A DNA stretch of 64,000 nt. Origin: Pantoea latae. Lineage in GTDB: Bacteria > Pseudomonadota > Gammaproteobacteria > Enterobacterales > Enterobacteriaceae. The notes under the pieces are model-generated. The model had not been told where the DNA came from. It did not search any database and saw nothing but the letters and a program-made list of their open reading frames with translations. The stretch is from positions 1 to 64,000 of the forward strand of contig NZ_MWUE01000025.1 of NCBI RefSeq assembly GCF_002077695.1, in the 5' to 3' direction. Made by a program: the position numbers and the translations under genes. Positions 51,517 to 62,946 of the stretch are shown here, piece by piece. How positions within the stretch are numbered: the first letter of the stretch is position 1; the number at the start of each line of letters is the position of its first letter.

Positions 51517-51552
51517 CCAGGGCGGGAGAACGCAGGCCGTTTTCCGTCCTGG
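51517..51552 (+). terminator. Hairpin after hfq
   Basis: An imperfect stem of about 10 bp, including G-U pairs, joins CCAGGGCGGG (51517-51526) to TCCGTCCTGG (51543-51552). It is followed by TCTTCTATTTTC. It may partly terminate hfq transcription before hflX, as described for E. coli. Confidence 0.5.
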
Positions 51553-51580
51553 TCTTCTATTTTCTAAGCGAGGTTATAGC

Positions 51581-52861
51581 TTGTTTGACCGTTATGATGC
51601 CGGTGAGCAGGCCGTACTGGTACACATCTGGTTCTCCCAAGACAAAGAGATGGAAGATCTCCAGGAATTCGAAACCCTGGTTTCTTCTGCGGGCGTCGAC
51701 GCGCTGCAGGTTATTACCGGCAGTCGTAAAGCGCCACATCCCAAATATTTTGTCGGTGAAGGAAAGGCAGCTGAAATTGCCGATGCGGTAAAATCAAGTG
51801 GAGCATCGGTCGTATTATTCGATCATGCCTTAACCCCAGCGCAGGAACGCAATCTGGAGCGCCTGTGCGAATGCCGAGTCATCGACCGCACCGGTCTGAT
51901 CCTGGATATTTTTGCCCAACGCGCCCGTACCCATGAAGGTAAGCTTCAGGTCGAGCTGGCCCAGCTGCGCCATCTTGCCACGCGACTGGTTCGCGGCTGG
52001 ACGCACCTTGAGCGTCAGAAAGGCGGTATCGGCCTACGCGGCCCGGGTGAAACCCAGTTGGAAACCGACCGTCGCCTGCTGCGCAACCGAATTAGCCAAA
52101 TTTTATCCCGGCTCGAACGCGTGGAAAAACAGCGCGAGCAGGGACGTCAGGCGCGCGCGAAAGCGGACGTGCCGACCGTGTCGCTGGTGGGCTACACCAA
52201 CGCCGGCAAATCCACCCTGTTTAACACCATTACCTCCGCTAACGTCTATGCGGCGGATCAGCTGTTCGCCACGCTCGATCCCACGCTGCGTCGTCTGAGC
52301 GTCGCCGACGTCGGTGACGTGGTGCTGGCGGACACCGTCGGCTTTATCCGCCATCTGCCCCATGACCTGGTGGCCGCATTTAAAGCGACGCTGCAGGAAA
52401 CGCGCCAGGCGACGCTGCTGCTGCACGTCATCGATGCCGCCGACGTGCGCGTCAATGAGAACATTGAAGCGGTCGACACGGTGCTGGAAGAGATCGAAGC
52501 GGATGAGATCCCGACGCTGCTGGTGATGAATAAAATCGATATGCTGGACGGGTTCGCGCCGCGTATCGACCGCAATGAAGAAAACCTGCCGATCCGCGTC
52601 TGGCTTTCCGCGCAGAGCGGCGAAGGCATTCCGCTGTTATGGCAGGCGCTCTCTGAGCGGCTGGCGGGCGAAATCGCGCAGTTCGCGCTGCGTCTGCCGC
52701 CGGAAGCGGGGCGTTTACGCAGCCACTTCTACCAGCTGCAGGCCATTGAAGATGAATGGAATGAAGAAGATGGCGGCGTTGGGCTGCGCGTGCGCCTGCC
52801 GATGGTCGACTGGCGACGCCTGTGCAAGCAGGAGCCGGCGCTGCTCGATTACATAGTTTGA
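51581..52861 (+). CDS. hflX: Ribosome-associated GTPase HflX
   Basis: Splits stalled or hibernating 70S ribosomes, important after heat or antibiotic stress. The start is TTG at 51581 after GAGGTTATAGC and gives 426 residues, equal to E. coli. Order: N-terminal HflX domain, coiled-coil linker ([20 protein letters not shown]) and GTPase domain with [17 protein letters not shown] and NKID. Confidence 0.96.
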   Translation: MFDRYDAGEQAVLVHIWFSQDKEMEDLQEFETLVSSAGVDALQVITGSRKAPHPKYFVGEGKAAEIADAVKSSGASVVLFDHALTPAQERNLERLCECRVIDRTGLILDIFAQRARTHEGKLQVELAQLRHLATRLVRGWTHLERQKGGIGLRGPGETQLETDRRLLRNRISQILSRLERVEKQREQGRQARAKADVPTVSLVGYTNAGKSTLFNTITSANVYAADQLFATLDPTLRRLSVADVGDVVLADTVGFIRHLPHDLVAAFKATLQETRQATLLLHVIDAADVRVNENIEAVDTVLEEIEADEIPTLLVMNKIDMLDGFAPRIDRNEENLPIRVWLSAQSGEGIPLLWQALSERLAGEIAQFALRLPPEAGRLRSHFYQLQAIEDEWNEEDGGVGLRVRLPMVDWRRLCKQEPALLDYIV

Positions 52862-53021
52862 CACGTTGCCCAAACGTCCTTACGCAATAGCTGATATGGT
52901 GTAGCAGGCGGCTGCCGCTTTTCTGGGATGTTTTCTCCTTAGGGCGAACGAAGGCAGCCAACACCGCTACAGCCTGAAAGCTGCAGGGTAAACAGCGCAC
53001 TTACAATAAATGGAGTAGAAC

Positions 53022-54257
53022 ATGGCGTGGAATCAGCCCGGTAATAACGGACAGGACCGCGACCCGTGGGGAAGCAGCAATAATAAAGGCGGCAACTCTG
53101 GGGGAAACAAAGGCGGTCGTGAGCAGGGACCTCCGGATCTGGATGATATCTTCCGTAAGTTAAGCAAAAAGCTTGGCGGACTGGGCGGTGGCAAACAGAG
53201 TGAAAATGGCCAGCGCAGCGGCGGCAGCGGAGGCAAACTGGTCGGTATCGTCGCGGTTGCGGCGGTGGTTATCTGGGCCGCCAGCGGATTCTACACCATC
53301 AAAGAAGCGGAGCGCGGCGTCGTGACGCGCTTCGGCAAATTCAGTCATCTGGTTGAGCCAGGCCTGAACTGGAAACCCACCTTTATCGATCAGGTGCGCG
53401 CGGTCAACGTCGAAGCGGTGCGCGAGCTTGCCGCCTCAGGCGTGATGCTGACCTCGGACGAGAACGTGGTGCGCGTGGAAATGAACGTGCAGTACCGCGT
53501 GACCGATCCTGAACGCTACCTGTTCGCCGTTACCAGCGCGGACGACAGCCTGCGCCAGGCAACCGACAGCGCGCTGCGCGGCGTTATCGGCCGCTCGACC
53601 ATGGATCGCATCCTGACCGAAGGCCGTACCGTGGTGCGTAGCGATACCCAGCGCGAAATCGACGAAACCATTCGTCCTTACAACATGGGCATCACGCTGC
53701 TGGACGTCAACTTCCAGGCGGCGCGTCCGCCGGAAGAGGTGAAAGCCGCGTTCGACGACGCCATTGCCGCGCGTGAAAACCGCGAGCAATACGTCCGCGA
53801 GGCGGAAGCCTACGCCAACGAAGTGCAGCCGCGCGCCAACGGTCAGGCGCAGCGCATTCTCGAAGAGGCGCGCGCCTATAAAGAGCGCACCGTGCTGGAA
53901 GCGCAGGGTGAAGTGGCGCGCTTCGCCAAACTGCTGCCGGAATATAAAGCGGCGCCGGATATCACCAAAGAGCGTCTCTATATCGAAACCATGGAACGTG
54001 TGCTGAGCCATACCCGCAAGGTGCTGGTTAACGATCGCGGCAACAACCTGATGGTGCTGCCGCTCGATCAGCTGATGCGTGGCGCCAGCGGCGCGGCGCA
54101 GAGTGGCCAGAAAGGTGCCAGTCTGTCCACGCTGCCCGCTTCGCCTGGCAGCACCGCCAGCCGCAGCGACACCTCAGCCTATAATCCAGACAGCATCATG
54201 GATCAGCGTCGGGCCAACGCTCTGCGCAACGATACCCAGCGCGAAGGGAGAGAGTAA
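53022..54257 (+). CDS. hflK: HflK, SPFH-domain modulator of FtsH
   Basis: Forms with HflC a large periplasmic cage around the FtsH protease and limits its access to substrates. The 411 residues begin with a Gly/Asn-rich cytoplasmic stretch (about 1-75). A membrane helix (about 77-100, LVGIVAVAAVVIWAASG) and the SPFH domain follow, then a long coiled coil (about 240-310) and a Ser/Ala-rich tail. It is 3 bases upstream of hflC. Confidence 0.96.
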   Translation: MAWNQPGNNGQDRDPWGSSNNKGGNSGGNKGGREQGPPDLDDIFRKLSKKLGGLGGGKQSENGQRSGGSGGKLVGIVAVAAVVIWAASGFYTIKEAERGVVTRFGKFSHLVEPGLNWKPTFIDQVRAVNVEAVRELAASGVMLTSDENVVRVEMNVQYRVTDPERYLFAVTSADDSLRQATDSALRGVIGRSTMDRILTEGRTVVRSDTQREIDETIRPYNMGITLLDVNFQAARPPEEVKAAFDDAIAARENREQYVREAEAYANEVQPRANGQAQRILEEARAYKERTVLEAQGEVARFAKLLPEYKAAPDITKERLYIETMERVLSHTRKVLVNDRGNNLMVLPLDQLMRGASGAAQSGQKGASLSTLPASPGSTASRSDTSAYNPDSIMDQRRANALRNDTQREGRE

Positions 54258-54260
54258 TCG

Positions 54261-55265
54261 ATGCGTAAGCCCATAATTGTAGTCATTATTGTTGTACTGG
54301 TGGCGCTCTACGCTTCACTGTTCGTGGTTCAGGAAGGCGAGCGCGGCATCGTGCTGCGCTTTGGTAAAGTGCTGCGCGACGACGAAAACAAACCGCAGGT
54401 ATTCGCGCCGGGTCTGCACATGAAAGTGCCGTTTATCGAGACGGTGAAAACCCTCGATGCGCGCATTCAGACCATGGACAACCAGGCGGATCGCTTCGTC
54501 ACCAAAGAGAAGAAAGATCTGATCGTCGACTCCTACATCAAGTGGCGCATCAGCGACTTCAGCCGCTACTACCTGGCGACGGGCGGCGGCGATGTCTCTC
54601 AGGCGGAAGTGCTGCTGAAACGTAAGTTCAGCGACCGCCTGCGTTCCGAGATGGGTCGTCTTGACGTGAAGGATATTGTGACGGATTCGCGCGGGCGTCT
54701 GACCACCGACGTGCGCGATGCGCTGAACACCGGCAGCGCCGGCAGCGACGACGAGGTGCAGACGCCGGCGGCGGATGACGCCATCGCCAGCGCCGCGGCG
54801 CGCGTCGAGCGTGAAACCAACAGCAAAGAGCCGGCGATCAATCCAAACAGCATGGCGGCGCTGGGCATTCAGGTGGTGGATGTGCGCATCAAGCAGATCA
54901 ACCTGCCGACCGAAGTGTCGGACGCGATCTACAACCGTATGCGCGCCGAGCGTGAAGCGGTAGCGCGTAGCCAGCGCTCGCAGGGTCAGGAAGAAGCGGA
55001 AAAACTGCGCGCTCAGGCGGACTATCAGGTAACCCGCACGCTGGCGGAAGCGCAGCGCACCGCATTGATTACACGCGGTGACGGCGATGCCGAAGCGGCG
55101 AAGCTCTTTGCTGACGCTTTCAGCCAGGATCCTGATTTCTACGCCTTTATCCGCAGCCTGCGCGCCTATGAAAATAGCTTCAGCGACAATCAGGATGTGA
55201 TGGTGCTGAGTCCGGACAGCGATTTCTTCCGATATATGAAAGCGCCCTCTAACGCGACGCGATAA
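54261..55265 (+). CDS. hflC: HflC, SPFH-domain modulator of FtsH
   Basis: The HflK partner, with an N-terminal membrane helix (about 4-20, IIVVIIVVLVALYAS) and an SPFH domain (FVVQEGERGIVLRFGKVL). A coiled-coil region follows, with RSQRSQGQEEAEKLRAQA near 240. The 334 residues equal E. coli. A strong terminator follows. Confidence 0.96.
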   Translation: MRKPIIVVIIVVLVALYASLFVVQEGERGIVLRFGKVLRDDENKPQVFAPGLHMKVPFIETVKTLDARIQTMDNQADRFVTKEKKDLIVDSYIKWRISDFSRYYLATGGGDVSQAEVLLKRKFSDRLRSEMGRLDVKDIVTDSRGRLTTDVRDALNTGSAGSDDEVQTPAADDAIASAAARVERETNSKEPAINPNSMAALGIQVVDVRIKQINLPTEVSDAIYNRMRAEREAVARSQRSQGQEEAEKLRAQADYQVTRTLAEAQRTALITRGDGDAEAAKLFADAFSQDPDFYAFIRSLRAYENSFSDNQDVMVLSPDSDFFRYMKAPSNATR

Positions 55266-55283
55266 GAACTGCTATAACCTACG

Positions 55284-55311
55284 GGCCGACAATGATGTCG
55301 GCCTTTTTTTT
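55284..55311 (+). terminator. Terminator after hflC
   Basis: A 7-bp stem GGCCGAC/GTCGGCC (55284-55290 with 55297-55303) is followed by eight T. It ends the long nnrD-to-hflC transcript before yjeT. Confidence 0.92.
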
Positions 55312-55321
55312 GGGATGATCC

Positions 55322-55519
55322 ATGAACACAACCATATGGATGGCGCTGGCGCTGGTGTTAGTGCTGGAGGGGCTGGGACCGATGTTTCTGCCGCGCGTCT
55401 GGCGACGTATGATCCTCAGTATGGCGCAGCTGCCGGATCGTCTGCTGCACCGTTTCGGCGGCGGCCTGGTGGTGGCGGGCGTGGTGATCTACTACATGAT
55501 TGCCGCGCACAGCAGCTAA
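55322..55519 (+). CDS. yjeT: Small membrane protein YjeT (DUF2065)
   Basis: A 65-residue protein with two hydrophobic segments (about 4-18 and 43-62) and a short loop containing WRRMILSMAQLPDR. It belongs to DUF2065, conserved beside hflKC and purA in enterobacteria. Its role is unknown. It starts only 11 bases after the terminator. Confidence 0.92.
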   Translation: MNTTIWMALALVLVLEGLGPMFLPRVWRRMILSMAQLPDRLLHRFGGGLVVAGVVIYYMIAAHSS

Positions 55520-55583
55520 ATTGTGTCTTTTGCGCGCGCGTTCCCCAGGATGTTGTAGTGTGCAAAAGCCAGGCGAAAAATGC

Positions 55584-55599
55584 GCGCAAACGTATGCTA
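55584..55599 (+). promoter_or_regulatory. Possible PurR operator before purA
   Basis: The 16-bp element matches the fixed positions of the PurR consensus ANGCAANCGNTTNCNT at 8 of 11. It lies about 65-80 bases upstream of the purA start. E. coli purA is repressed by PurR. The match is imperfect, so this is a candidate only. Confidence 0.4.
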
Positions 55600-55609
55600 A
55601 AAGTGCTGA

Positions 55610-56962
<1,353 letters not shown>

Positions 56963-56970
56963 TCCTGCAC

Positions 56971-56997
56971 AGGCCGGAGACGCTCCGGCCTCTTTTT
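56971..56997 (+). terminator. Terminator of purA
   Basis: A 9-bp stem AGGCCGGAG/CTCCGGCCT (56971-56979 with 56983-56991) with a 3-base loop is followed by CTTTTT. It lies just after the purA stop codon. Confidence 0.9.
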
Positions 56998-57169
56998 CTC
57001 CGCTTCTCATCCCTTCGCGCGTTCACATCACCGTTCGGCTGAAAAAAACACACTCTGGTTTCGACTCTGGTTTATCATCTACAGTAACCGCAAGCCGGTT
57101 TACTATTAAAATCAACCGCAACGCGGGCAGAGCAGATAAATACGCCGTGAGTGCGCTACTGAGGTCACT

Positions 57170-57613
57170 GTGCAGCTGACAAGTTTTACCGATTATGGTC
57201 TGCGGGCCCTAATTTACATGGCCAGTTTGCCGGAAGGCAAAATGACTAACATCACCGAAGTCACCGAGACCTACGGCGTGTCGCGCAACCATATGGTTAA
57301 AATTATTAATCAGCTCAGCCGTGCGGGATTTATCGCGGCGACGCGCGGCAAAAACGGCGGCATCCGTCTCGGGATGGATCCGCGTCATATCATCATCGGC
57401 GACGTGGTACGAAAAATGGAGCCGCTACAGTTAGTGGACTGCGCCACCTGCGTCATTACGCCAGCCTGCCGCCTGAGAAAGGCGCTGAACGATGCGGTAC
57501 AGCTGTTTTTGCGGGAACTGGACAGCTACACGCTGGCAGACCTAGTCGAGGGGAATGAACCCTTATACCACATTTTATTGTCCGAACCGCCGGTGGCAAT
57601 GAATCTGAAATGA
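57170..57613 (+). CDS. nsrR: Nitric-oxide-sensing repressor NsrR (Rrf2 family)
   Basis: An iron-sulfur repressor of nitric-oxide-defence genes; NO destroys the cluster and lifts repression. The 147 residues begin at a GTG (57170) with [18 protein letters not shown] and carry a winged helix-turn-helix ([16 protein letters not shown]). Three cysteines Cys91, Cys94 and Cys100 lie in [11 protein letters not shown]. The spacing C-x2-C-x5-C is two residues shorter than E. coli NsrR (C-x4-C-x5-C). It precedes rnr by 16 bases; operon order is as in E. coli. Confidence 0.93.
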   Translation: MQLTSFTDYGLRALIYMASLPEGKMTNITEVTETYGVSRNHMVKIINQLSRAGFIAATRGKNGGIRLGMDPRHIIIGDVVRKMEPLQLVDCATCVITPACRLRKALNDAVQLFLRELDSYTLADLVEGNEPLYHILLSEPPVAMNLK

Positions 57614-57629
57614 CATCGGAGGAACCGCT

Positions 57630-60068
57630 ATGTCAAAAGATCCTTTTCAGGAAAGAGAAGCTGAAAAATACGAAAATCCTATTCCGAGCCGTGAATTTAT
57701 TCTGGCTCATCTGGAAAAACGCGAAAAACCCGCCAGCCGCGACGAGCTGGCGCAGGAACTGAACCTGACCGACGAAGAGCACCTTGAAGCGCTGCGTCGT
57801 CGCCTGCGCGCCATGGAGCGCGACGGTCAGCTGGTGTTTACCCGTCGCCAGTGCTACGCGCTGCCGGAACGCCTCGATCTGCTGCGCGGCAAGGTGATTG
57901 GCCACCGCGACGGCTACGGCTTCCTGCGCGTGGAAGGTCAGAAAGATGACCTCTATCTCTCCGCCGAGCAGATGAAAATGTGCATGCACGGCGACGTTAT
58001 CCTTGCGCAGCCGCTGGGCGCCGATCGCAAAGGACGGCGCGAAGCGCGCGTGGTGCGCGTGCTCGAGCCGCGCAACAACCAGATCGTCGGCCGCTACTTC
58101 ACCGACGCGGGCGCCGGTTTCGTGGTGCCGGACGACAGCCGTCTGAGCTTCGACATTCTCATCCCGCCGGAAGCGACCTTACAGGCGCGTATGGGCTCGG
58201 TGGTGGTGGTGGAGCTGGTGCAGCGCCCGACGCGCCGCACCAAGGCGATCGGCAAAGTCGCGGAGATCCTCGGCGACAACATGGGCACCGGCCTCGCGGT
58301 CGATATGGCGCTGCGCACCCATGAGATCCCGCACAGCTGGCCGCCGGAAGTGGAAAAGCAGGTCAGCAAACTCAGCGAAGAGGTGCCGGAAGCGGCGAAG
58401 CAAGGGCGCGTCGATCTGCGCAAGCTGCCGCTGGTCACCATCGACGGCGAAGACGCGCGCGACTTCGACGATGCGGTCTACTGCGAGAAAAAACGCGGCG
58501 GCGGCTGGCGCCTGTGGGTGGCGATCGCCGACGTGAGCTACTACGTTCGTCCCGGCACGCCGCTCGACGACGAAGCGCTGCAGCGCGGCACCTCGGTCTA
58601 CTTCCCGTCGCAGGTGGTGCCAATGCTGCCGGAAGTGCTCTCCAACGGTCTCTGCTCGCTGAATCCGCAGGTCGATCGCCTCTGCATGGTGTGCGAAATG
58701 ACCATCTCCGCCACAGGCAAGCTGACCGGCTATAAGCACTATGAAGCGGTGATGAACTCCCACGCGCGTCTGACCTACACCAAAGTGTGGAACATTCTGC
58801 AGGGCAACCCGGAACTGCGCGAGCAGTACGCGCCGCTGCTGAAGCCGCTGGAAGAGCTGCACACCATGTATAAGGTGCTGGAGCAGGCGCGCGACGCGCG
58901 CGGCGGCATCTCGTTCGAGACCGAAGAAGCGAAGTTTATCTTCAACGCCGAGCGCCGCATCGAGCGCGTAGAGCGTACCGTGCGCAACGACGCGCACAAG
59001 CTGATCGAAGAGTGCATGATCCTCGCCAACATCGCCTCAGCGCGCTTCGTTGAGAAGCACCAGGAGCCGGCGCTGTTCCGCGACCACGATCGTCCCAGCG
59101 ACGACAGCATCACCAGCTTCCGCACCGTGCTGAATGAGCTGGGCCTGTCGCTGCCGGGCGGCGCGAAGCCGGAGCCGATCGACTACGCCGAGCTGCTGAC
59201 GCAGATCGCCGATCGCCCGGATGCGGAGATGCTGCAAACCATGCTGCTGCGCTCAATGAAGCAGGCGGTCTACGATCCGGAAAACCGCGGTCACTTCGGT
59301 CTGGCCTTGCAGTCCTATGCGCACTTTACCTCGCCGATCCGCCGCTATCCCGATCTGCTGCTGCACCGTGCCATCAAATACCTGCTGGCGCAGGCCGAGG
59401 GCGAGGTAAAAGGCAACACCACCGCGACCGGCGGCTATCACTACGATCTGCCGCAGATGCTGCAGCTGGGCCAGCACTGTTCGATGACCGAGCGTCGCGC
59501 CGACGAAGCGACGCGCGACGTCGCCGACTGGCTGAAATGCGACTTTATGCAGGATCAGGTCGGCAATACCTTTAACGGCGTGATCTCCAGCGTGACCGGC
59601 TTCGGCTTCTTTGTGCGCCTGAACGATCTCTTTATCGACGGGCTGGTGCACGTCTCGACGCTCGACAACGACTACTACCGTTTCGATCCGGTCGGGCAGC
59701 GTCTGATCGGCGAATCGGGCGGACGCACCTATCGTCTGGGCGATGCGGTGGAAGTGCGCGTCGAGGCGGTGCATCTGGACGAGCGCAAGATCGACTTCGC
59801 GCTGATCTCCAGCCAGCGTCAGCCGCGCGGCGAAGGCAAAACCGCGCGCGACAAAGCGAAGCGCGAAGGCAAAGCGCCGCCGAAGCGTCGTCGTCAGGTC
59901 GGCAAAAAAGGCAACTTTGAGCCGAACGAAGCGTTCCGCGACGGCAAGGAAAAACCGGCCAAAGCGAAGAAAGAGAAAAAAAGCAAAACCCCGTCGGAAA
60001 AAACCCGTAAAATCGCCGCCGCCACCAGGGCGAAGCGCGCCGCGAAGAAACAGGCTGACTCCGCCTGA
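57630..60068 (+). CDS. rnr: Ribonuclease R
   Basis: A processive 3' to 5' exonuclease able to unwind structured RNA, active in RNA quality control and trans-translation. The 812 residues comprise an N-terminal helix-turn-helix (about 25-80), cold-shock domains, and the RNB core with the acidic [17 protein letters not shown]-terminal S1 domain (about 645-725) is followed by a lysine-rich tail (about 730-812). It lies in the nsrR-rnr-rlmB operon. Confidence 0.97.
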   Translation: MSKDPFQEREAEKYENPIPSREFILAHLEKREKPASRDELAQELNLTDEEHLEALRRRLRAMERDGQLVFTRRQCYALPERLDLLRGKVIGHRDGYGFLRVEGQKDDLYLSAEQMKMCMHGDVILAQPLGADRKGRREARVVRVLEPRNNQIVGRYFTDAGAGFVVPDDSRLSFDILIPPEATLQARMGSVVVVELVQRPTRRTKAIGKVAEILGDNMGTGLAVDMALRTHEIPHSWPPEVEKQVSKLSEEVPEAAKQGRVDLRKLPLVTIDGEDARDFDDAVYCEKKRGGGWRLWVAIADVSYYVRPGTPLDDEALQRGTSVYFPSQVVPMLPEVLSNGLCSLNPQVDRLCMVCEMTISATGKLTGYKHYEAVMNSHARLTYTKVWNILQGNPELREQYAPLLKPLEELHTMYKVLEQARDARGGISFETEEAKFIFNAERRIERVERTVRNDAHKLIEECMILANIASARFVEKHQEPALFRDHDRPSDDSITSFRTVLNELGLSLPGGAKPEPIDYAELLTQIADRPDAEMLQTMLLRSMKQAVYDPENRGHFGLALQSYAHFTSPIRRYPDLLLHRAIKYLLAQAEGEVKGNTTATGGYHYDLPQMLQLGQHCSMTERRADEATRDVADWLKCDFMQDQVGNTFNGVISSVTGFGFFVRLNDLFIDGLVHVSTLDNDYYRFDPVGQRLIGESGGRTYRLGDAVEVRVEAVHLDERKIDFALISSQRQPRGEGKTARDKAKREGKAPPKRRRQVGKKGNFEPNEAFRDGKEKPAKAKKEKKSKTPSEKTRKIAAATRAKRAAKKQADSA

Positions 60069-60140
60069 TGCGTTAACGGACGCCTTCTGCCCGCAGAGGG
60101 CGTCCGCTGAAGTCCAATTCATTCCAAACTGAGCAGATCG

Positions 60141-60875
60141 ATGAGCGAAATTATTTTTGGTATCCATGCCGTGCAGGCGCTGCTGGAGCGCGATCCCCAG
60201 CGCTTCCAGGAAGTCTTTATCCTCAAGGGCCGCGACGATCGTCGCCTGCAGCCGTTGGTGGCGGCGCTGGAAGCTCAGGGCATCGTTATCCAGCTGGCGA
60301 ACCGCCAGTGGCTGGATGGTCAGGTAGAGGGCGGCGTGCATCAGGGTATCGTGGCGCGCATCAAGCCGGGCCGTCAGTATCAGGAAGGCGATCTGCCGGA
60401 TCTGCTGGCGAGTCTGGAAAAACCGCTGCTGCTGGTGCTGGACGGCGTCACCGATCCGCACAACCTTGGCGCCTGCCTGCGCAGCGCCGATGCGGCGGGC
60501 GTGCACGCGGTAATCGTACCGAAAGATCGTTCTGCGTCGCTCAACGCCACGGCGAAAAAAGTCGCCAGCGGCGCGGCGGAAAACGTGCCGCTGATCCGCG
60601 TCACCAACCTGGCGCGCACGCTGCGCCTGCTGCAGGAGTACAACATCTGGGTGGTTGGCACGGCGGGCGAAGCGGACCATACGCTCTATCAGAGCAAAAT
60701 GACCGGGCCGATGGCGCTGGTGATGGGTGCGGAAGGTGAAGGCATGCGCCGTCTGACGCGCGAGCATTGCGATGAGCTGATCAGCATTCCGATGGCGGGC
60801 AGCGTCTCGTCGCTTAACGTCTCTGTGGCGACCGGCGTCTGCCTGTTCGAAGCGGTACGCCAGCGCGGGGCGTGA
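60141..60875 (+). CDS. rlmB: 23S rRNA (guanosine-2'-O-)-methyltransferase RlmB
   Basis: Methylates the 2'-OH of G2251 in the P loop of 23S rRNA. It is a SpoU-class trefoil-knot enzyme of 244 residues. An N-terminal substrate-binding domain (about 1-75) precedes the knot with [30 protein letters not shown] and [12 protein letters not shown]. It follows rnr after 72 bases. Confidence 0.96.
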   Translation: MSEIIFGIHAVQALLERDPQRFQEVFILKGRDDRRLQPLVAALEAQGIVIQLANRQWLDGQVEGGVHQGIVARIKPGRQYQEGDLPDLLASLEKPLLLVLDGVTDPHNLGACLRSADAAGVHAVIVPKDRSASLNATAKKVASGAAENVPLIRVTNLARTLRLLQEYNIWVVGTAGEADHTLYQSKMTGPMALVMGAEGEGMRRLTREHCDELISIPMAGSVSSLNVSVATGVCLFEAVRQRGA

Positions 60876-60961
60876 TCCCCGCCGCAAAATCCTCTTAGTG
60901 CCAGGCATAACCGCGCGTCATTCTCCCATACTCACTGGGACAGGCAACGCGAGGAAGGGTT

Positions 60962-62590
60962 ATGACCTGGACCACCCACACCGTTTTCAATCAGCCACAG
61001 CCCCTGAGCAACAGCAACCTCTTTCTCTCCGACACGCCGCTGCGCGAGGCGCTCGCCCGTGAAGGCGCCGAGTGGGACCGCGAGTGGCTGGCGTCGGTGG
61101 GCGCGCAGCTCGGCGGCGCCGAGTCGCTGGAGTTAGGCCGGCTGGCCAACGCCGCGCCGCCGGAGCTGCTGCGCTATGACGCGCGCGGCGTGCGCATCGA
61201 CGAGGTGCGTTTTCACCCCGCCTGGCATCTGCTGATGCAGGGCGTCTGCGCCAGCCGGCTGCATAATCTCAGCTGGCAGCCCGACGTGCTCGATCGCGCC
61301 ATGGTGGCGCGCGCCGCGCGCTTTATCCTGCATGCGCAGGTCGAGGCGGGCACGCTCTGTCCGGCGACCATGACGCACGCCGCCGTTCCGCTGCTGCAGC
61401 GCTGGCTGCCCGACGCCTTCAGCGACTGGCGCGAGCCGCTGCTCAGCGATCGCTACGACACCCACGCGCAGCCGGGCGGCCAGAAGCGCGGCCTGCTGAT
61501 CGGCATGGGCATGACGGAAAAGCAGGGCGGCAGCGACGTCACCAGCAACACCACGCGCGCGGAGCCGCTGGCGGATCGCGCGCCCGGCTCGCTCTGGCGC
61601 CTCACCGGCCATAAATGGTTCTTTTCCGTGCCGCAGAGCGACGCGCACCTGGTGCTGGCGCAAAGCGGCAACGGGCTGAGCTGCTTCTTTGTGCCGCGTC
61701 TGCTGCCGGACGGCACGCGCAACGCCATCCGCCTCGAACGGCTGAAAGAGAAGCTGGGCAACCGCGCCAACGCCAGCAGCGAAGCGGAGTTTCAGGACGC
61801 CACCGGCTGGCTGCTGGGCGAAGAGGGCGACGGCGTGCGGCTGATTTTGCAAATGGGCGGTATGACGCGTTTCGACTGCGCGCTCGGCAGCCACGGCCAG
61901 ATGCGGCGCGCCTTCTCCGTCGCGCTCTATCATGCGCACCAGCGCCAGGTGATGGGCAAAAATCTGCTGGATCAGCCGCTGATGCGCCAGGTGCTGGCGG
62001 CGCAGGCGCTGCAGCTGGAGGGGCAAACGGCGCTGCTGATGCGTCTGGCGCGCGCCTGGTCGCAGCCGGCGCAGCCGCTGGAAACCCTGTTCGCCCGGCT
62101 TTTCACTCCGGCGGCGAAATACGCCGTCTGCAAGGCGGGCATGCCGTTCGTCGCCGAGGCGATGGAGGTGCTGGGCGGCGTAGGCTACTGCGAAGAGAGC
62201 GAACTGCCGCGCCTCTATCGTGATATGCCGGTCAACAGCATCTGGGAGGGATCCGGCAACGTCATGTGTCTCGACGTGCTGCGGGTGCTGCGCAAGCAGC
62301 CGGGCGTGATCGAGATGCTGGATGAGGAGTTCGGGGCGGTGAAGGGCGTTAATCGCCTGTTTGACGCAGCCTGGCGTCAGCTAAAACTGCGGCTTAGCCG
62401 CCTGCAGGAGAGCCAGGCGCGCGACATCGCCCAGCGCCTGTTTTTGCTGGCGACGGGCGCGCAGCTGTTGAAATATGGTGAGCCGCCGCTGGCGGACGCC
62501 TGGTGCCGGCAGTGGCTCGACGGTCGCGGCGTCCGTCCGCTAGAGAGCCTGGTGGCGGAACGCTTACTGCTGCGCGCCAGCGGTGGGTGA
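60962..62590 (+). CDS. aidB: Acyl-CoA dehydrogenase family protein AidB
   Basis: A flavoprotein induced by alkylation (Ada regulon in E. coli), thought to bind DNA and protect transcribed regions. The 542 residues show the acyl-CoA dehydrogenase fold with the FAD-site motif GMGMTEKQGGSDV and GYCEESELPRLYRDMPVNSIWEG as two adjoining segments. The C-terminal part carries basic residues that bind DNA in E. coli AidB. It follows rlmB directly, since yjfI-yjfM are absent. Its end overlaps bsmA by 27 bases on the opposite strand. Confidence 0.94.
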   Translation: MTWTTHTVFNQPQPLSNSNLFLSDTPLREALAREGAEWDREWLASVGAQLGGAESLELGRLANAAPPELLRYDARGVRIDEVRFHPAWHLLMQGVCASRLHNLSWQPDVLDRAMVARAARFILHAQVEAGTLCPATMTHAAVPLLQRWLPDAFSDWREPLLSDRYDTHAQPGGQKRGLLIGMGMTEKQGGSDVTSNTTRAEPLADRAPGSLWRLTGHKWFFSVPQSDAHLVLAQSGNGLSCFFVPRLLPDGTRNAIRLERLKEKLGNRANASSEAEFQDATGWLLGEEGDGVRLILQMGGMTRFDCALGSHGQMRRAFSVALYHAHQRQVMGKNLLDQPLMRQVLAAQALQLEGQTALLMRLARAWSQPAQPLETLFARLFTPAAKYAVCKAGMPFVAEAMEVLGGVGYCEESELPRLYRDMPVNSIWEGSGNVMCLDVLRVLRKQPGVIEMLDEEFGAVKGVNRLFDAAWRQLKLRLSRLQESQARDIAQRLFLLATGAQLLKYGEPPLADAWCRQWLDGRGVRPLESLVAERLLLRASGG

Positions 62591-62890
62591 CGCGCCGTAA
62601 AGGATCGCCGTAGCGTACCAGTATCCCGGCGTGACCGTTTCATCCACCATAATCACCTGATAGTAGACCGCGCCGCGCTGGTTGGCCTCCGCCGCCAGCG
62701 CGCGCTGCGCGTCATCCGGCGAACCCCGCACCTGCGTGCTGATGCTGCCGAGTCTCGGCAGGCCGGTACTCTGCGCGCGCGTAATTTCCTGCGCCTGATG
62801 AGTGGGCGCAGGCGGTGGCTGCGGCGTGGTTTTCAGCGCCGAGCAGCCGCTCAGCAGCAGCGCCAGGGTCAGTAAGTAAGCGTAACGCAT
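62564..62890 (-). CDS. bsmA: Biofilm and peroxide-resistance lipoprotein BsmA (DUF1471)
   Basis: A 108-residue lipoprotein with a lipobox LLLSGC (Cys16). Its mature domain is of the DUF1471 family (RGSPDDAQRALAAEANQRGA, YYQVIMVDETVTPGYWY). E. coli BsmA (YjfO) affects biofilm formation and resistance to peroxide and acid. It lies antisense to aidB with overlapping 3' ends; E. coli has the same pair nearby. Confidence 0.88.
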   Translation of the reverse strand: MRYAYLLTLALLLSGCSALKTTPQPPPAPTHQAQEITRAQSTGLPRLGSISTQVRGSPDDAQRALAAEANQRGAVYYQVIMVDETVTPGYWYATAILYGASPTAGAQQ

Positions 62891-62946
62891 AGGATTTCCT
62901 CCAGAGGGACGGTGACATAAGTGTAAGTCACCGCCCCAAAAGCGGG

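Noticed and set aside
59253-60908. Long open frame on the minus strand (551 codons) opposite rnr and rlmB
   Set aside because: It is antisense to two well-supported genes, rich in Arg/His/Gln as expected for a reversed GC-rich frame, and matches no family.
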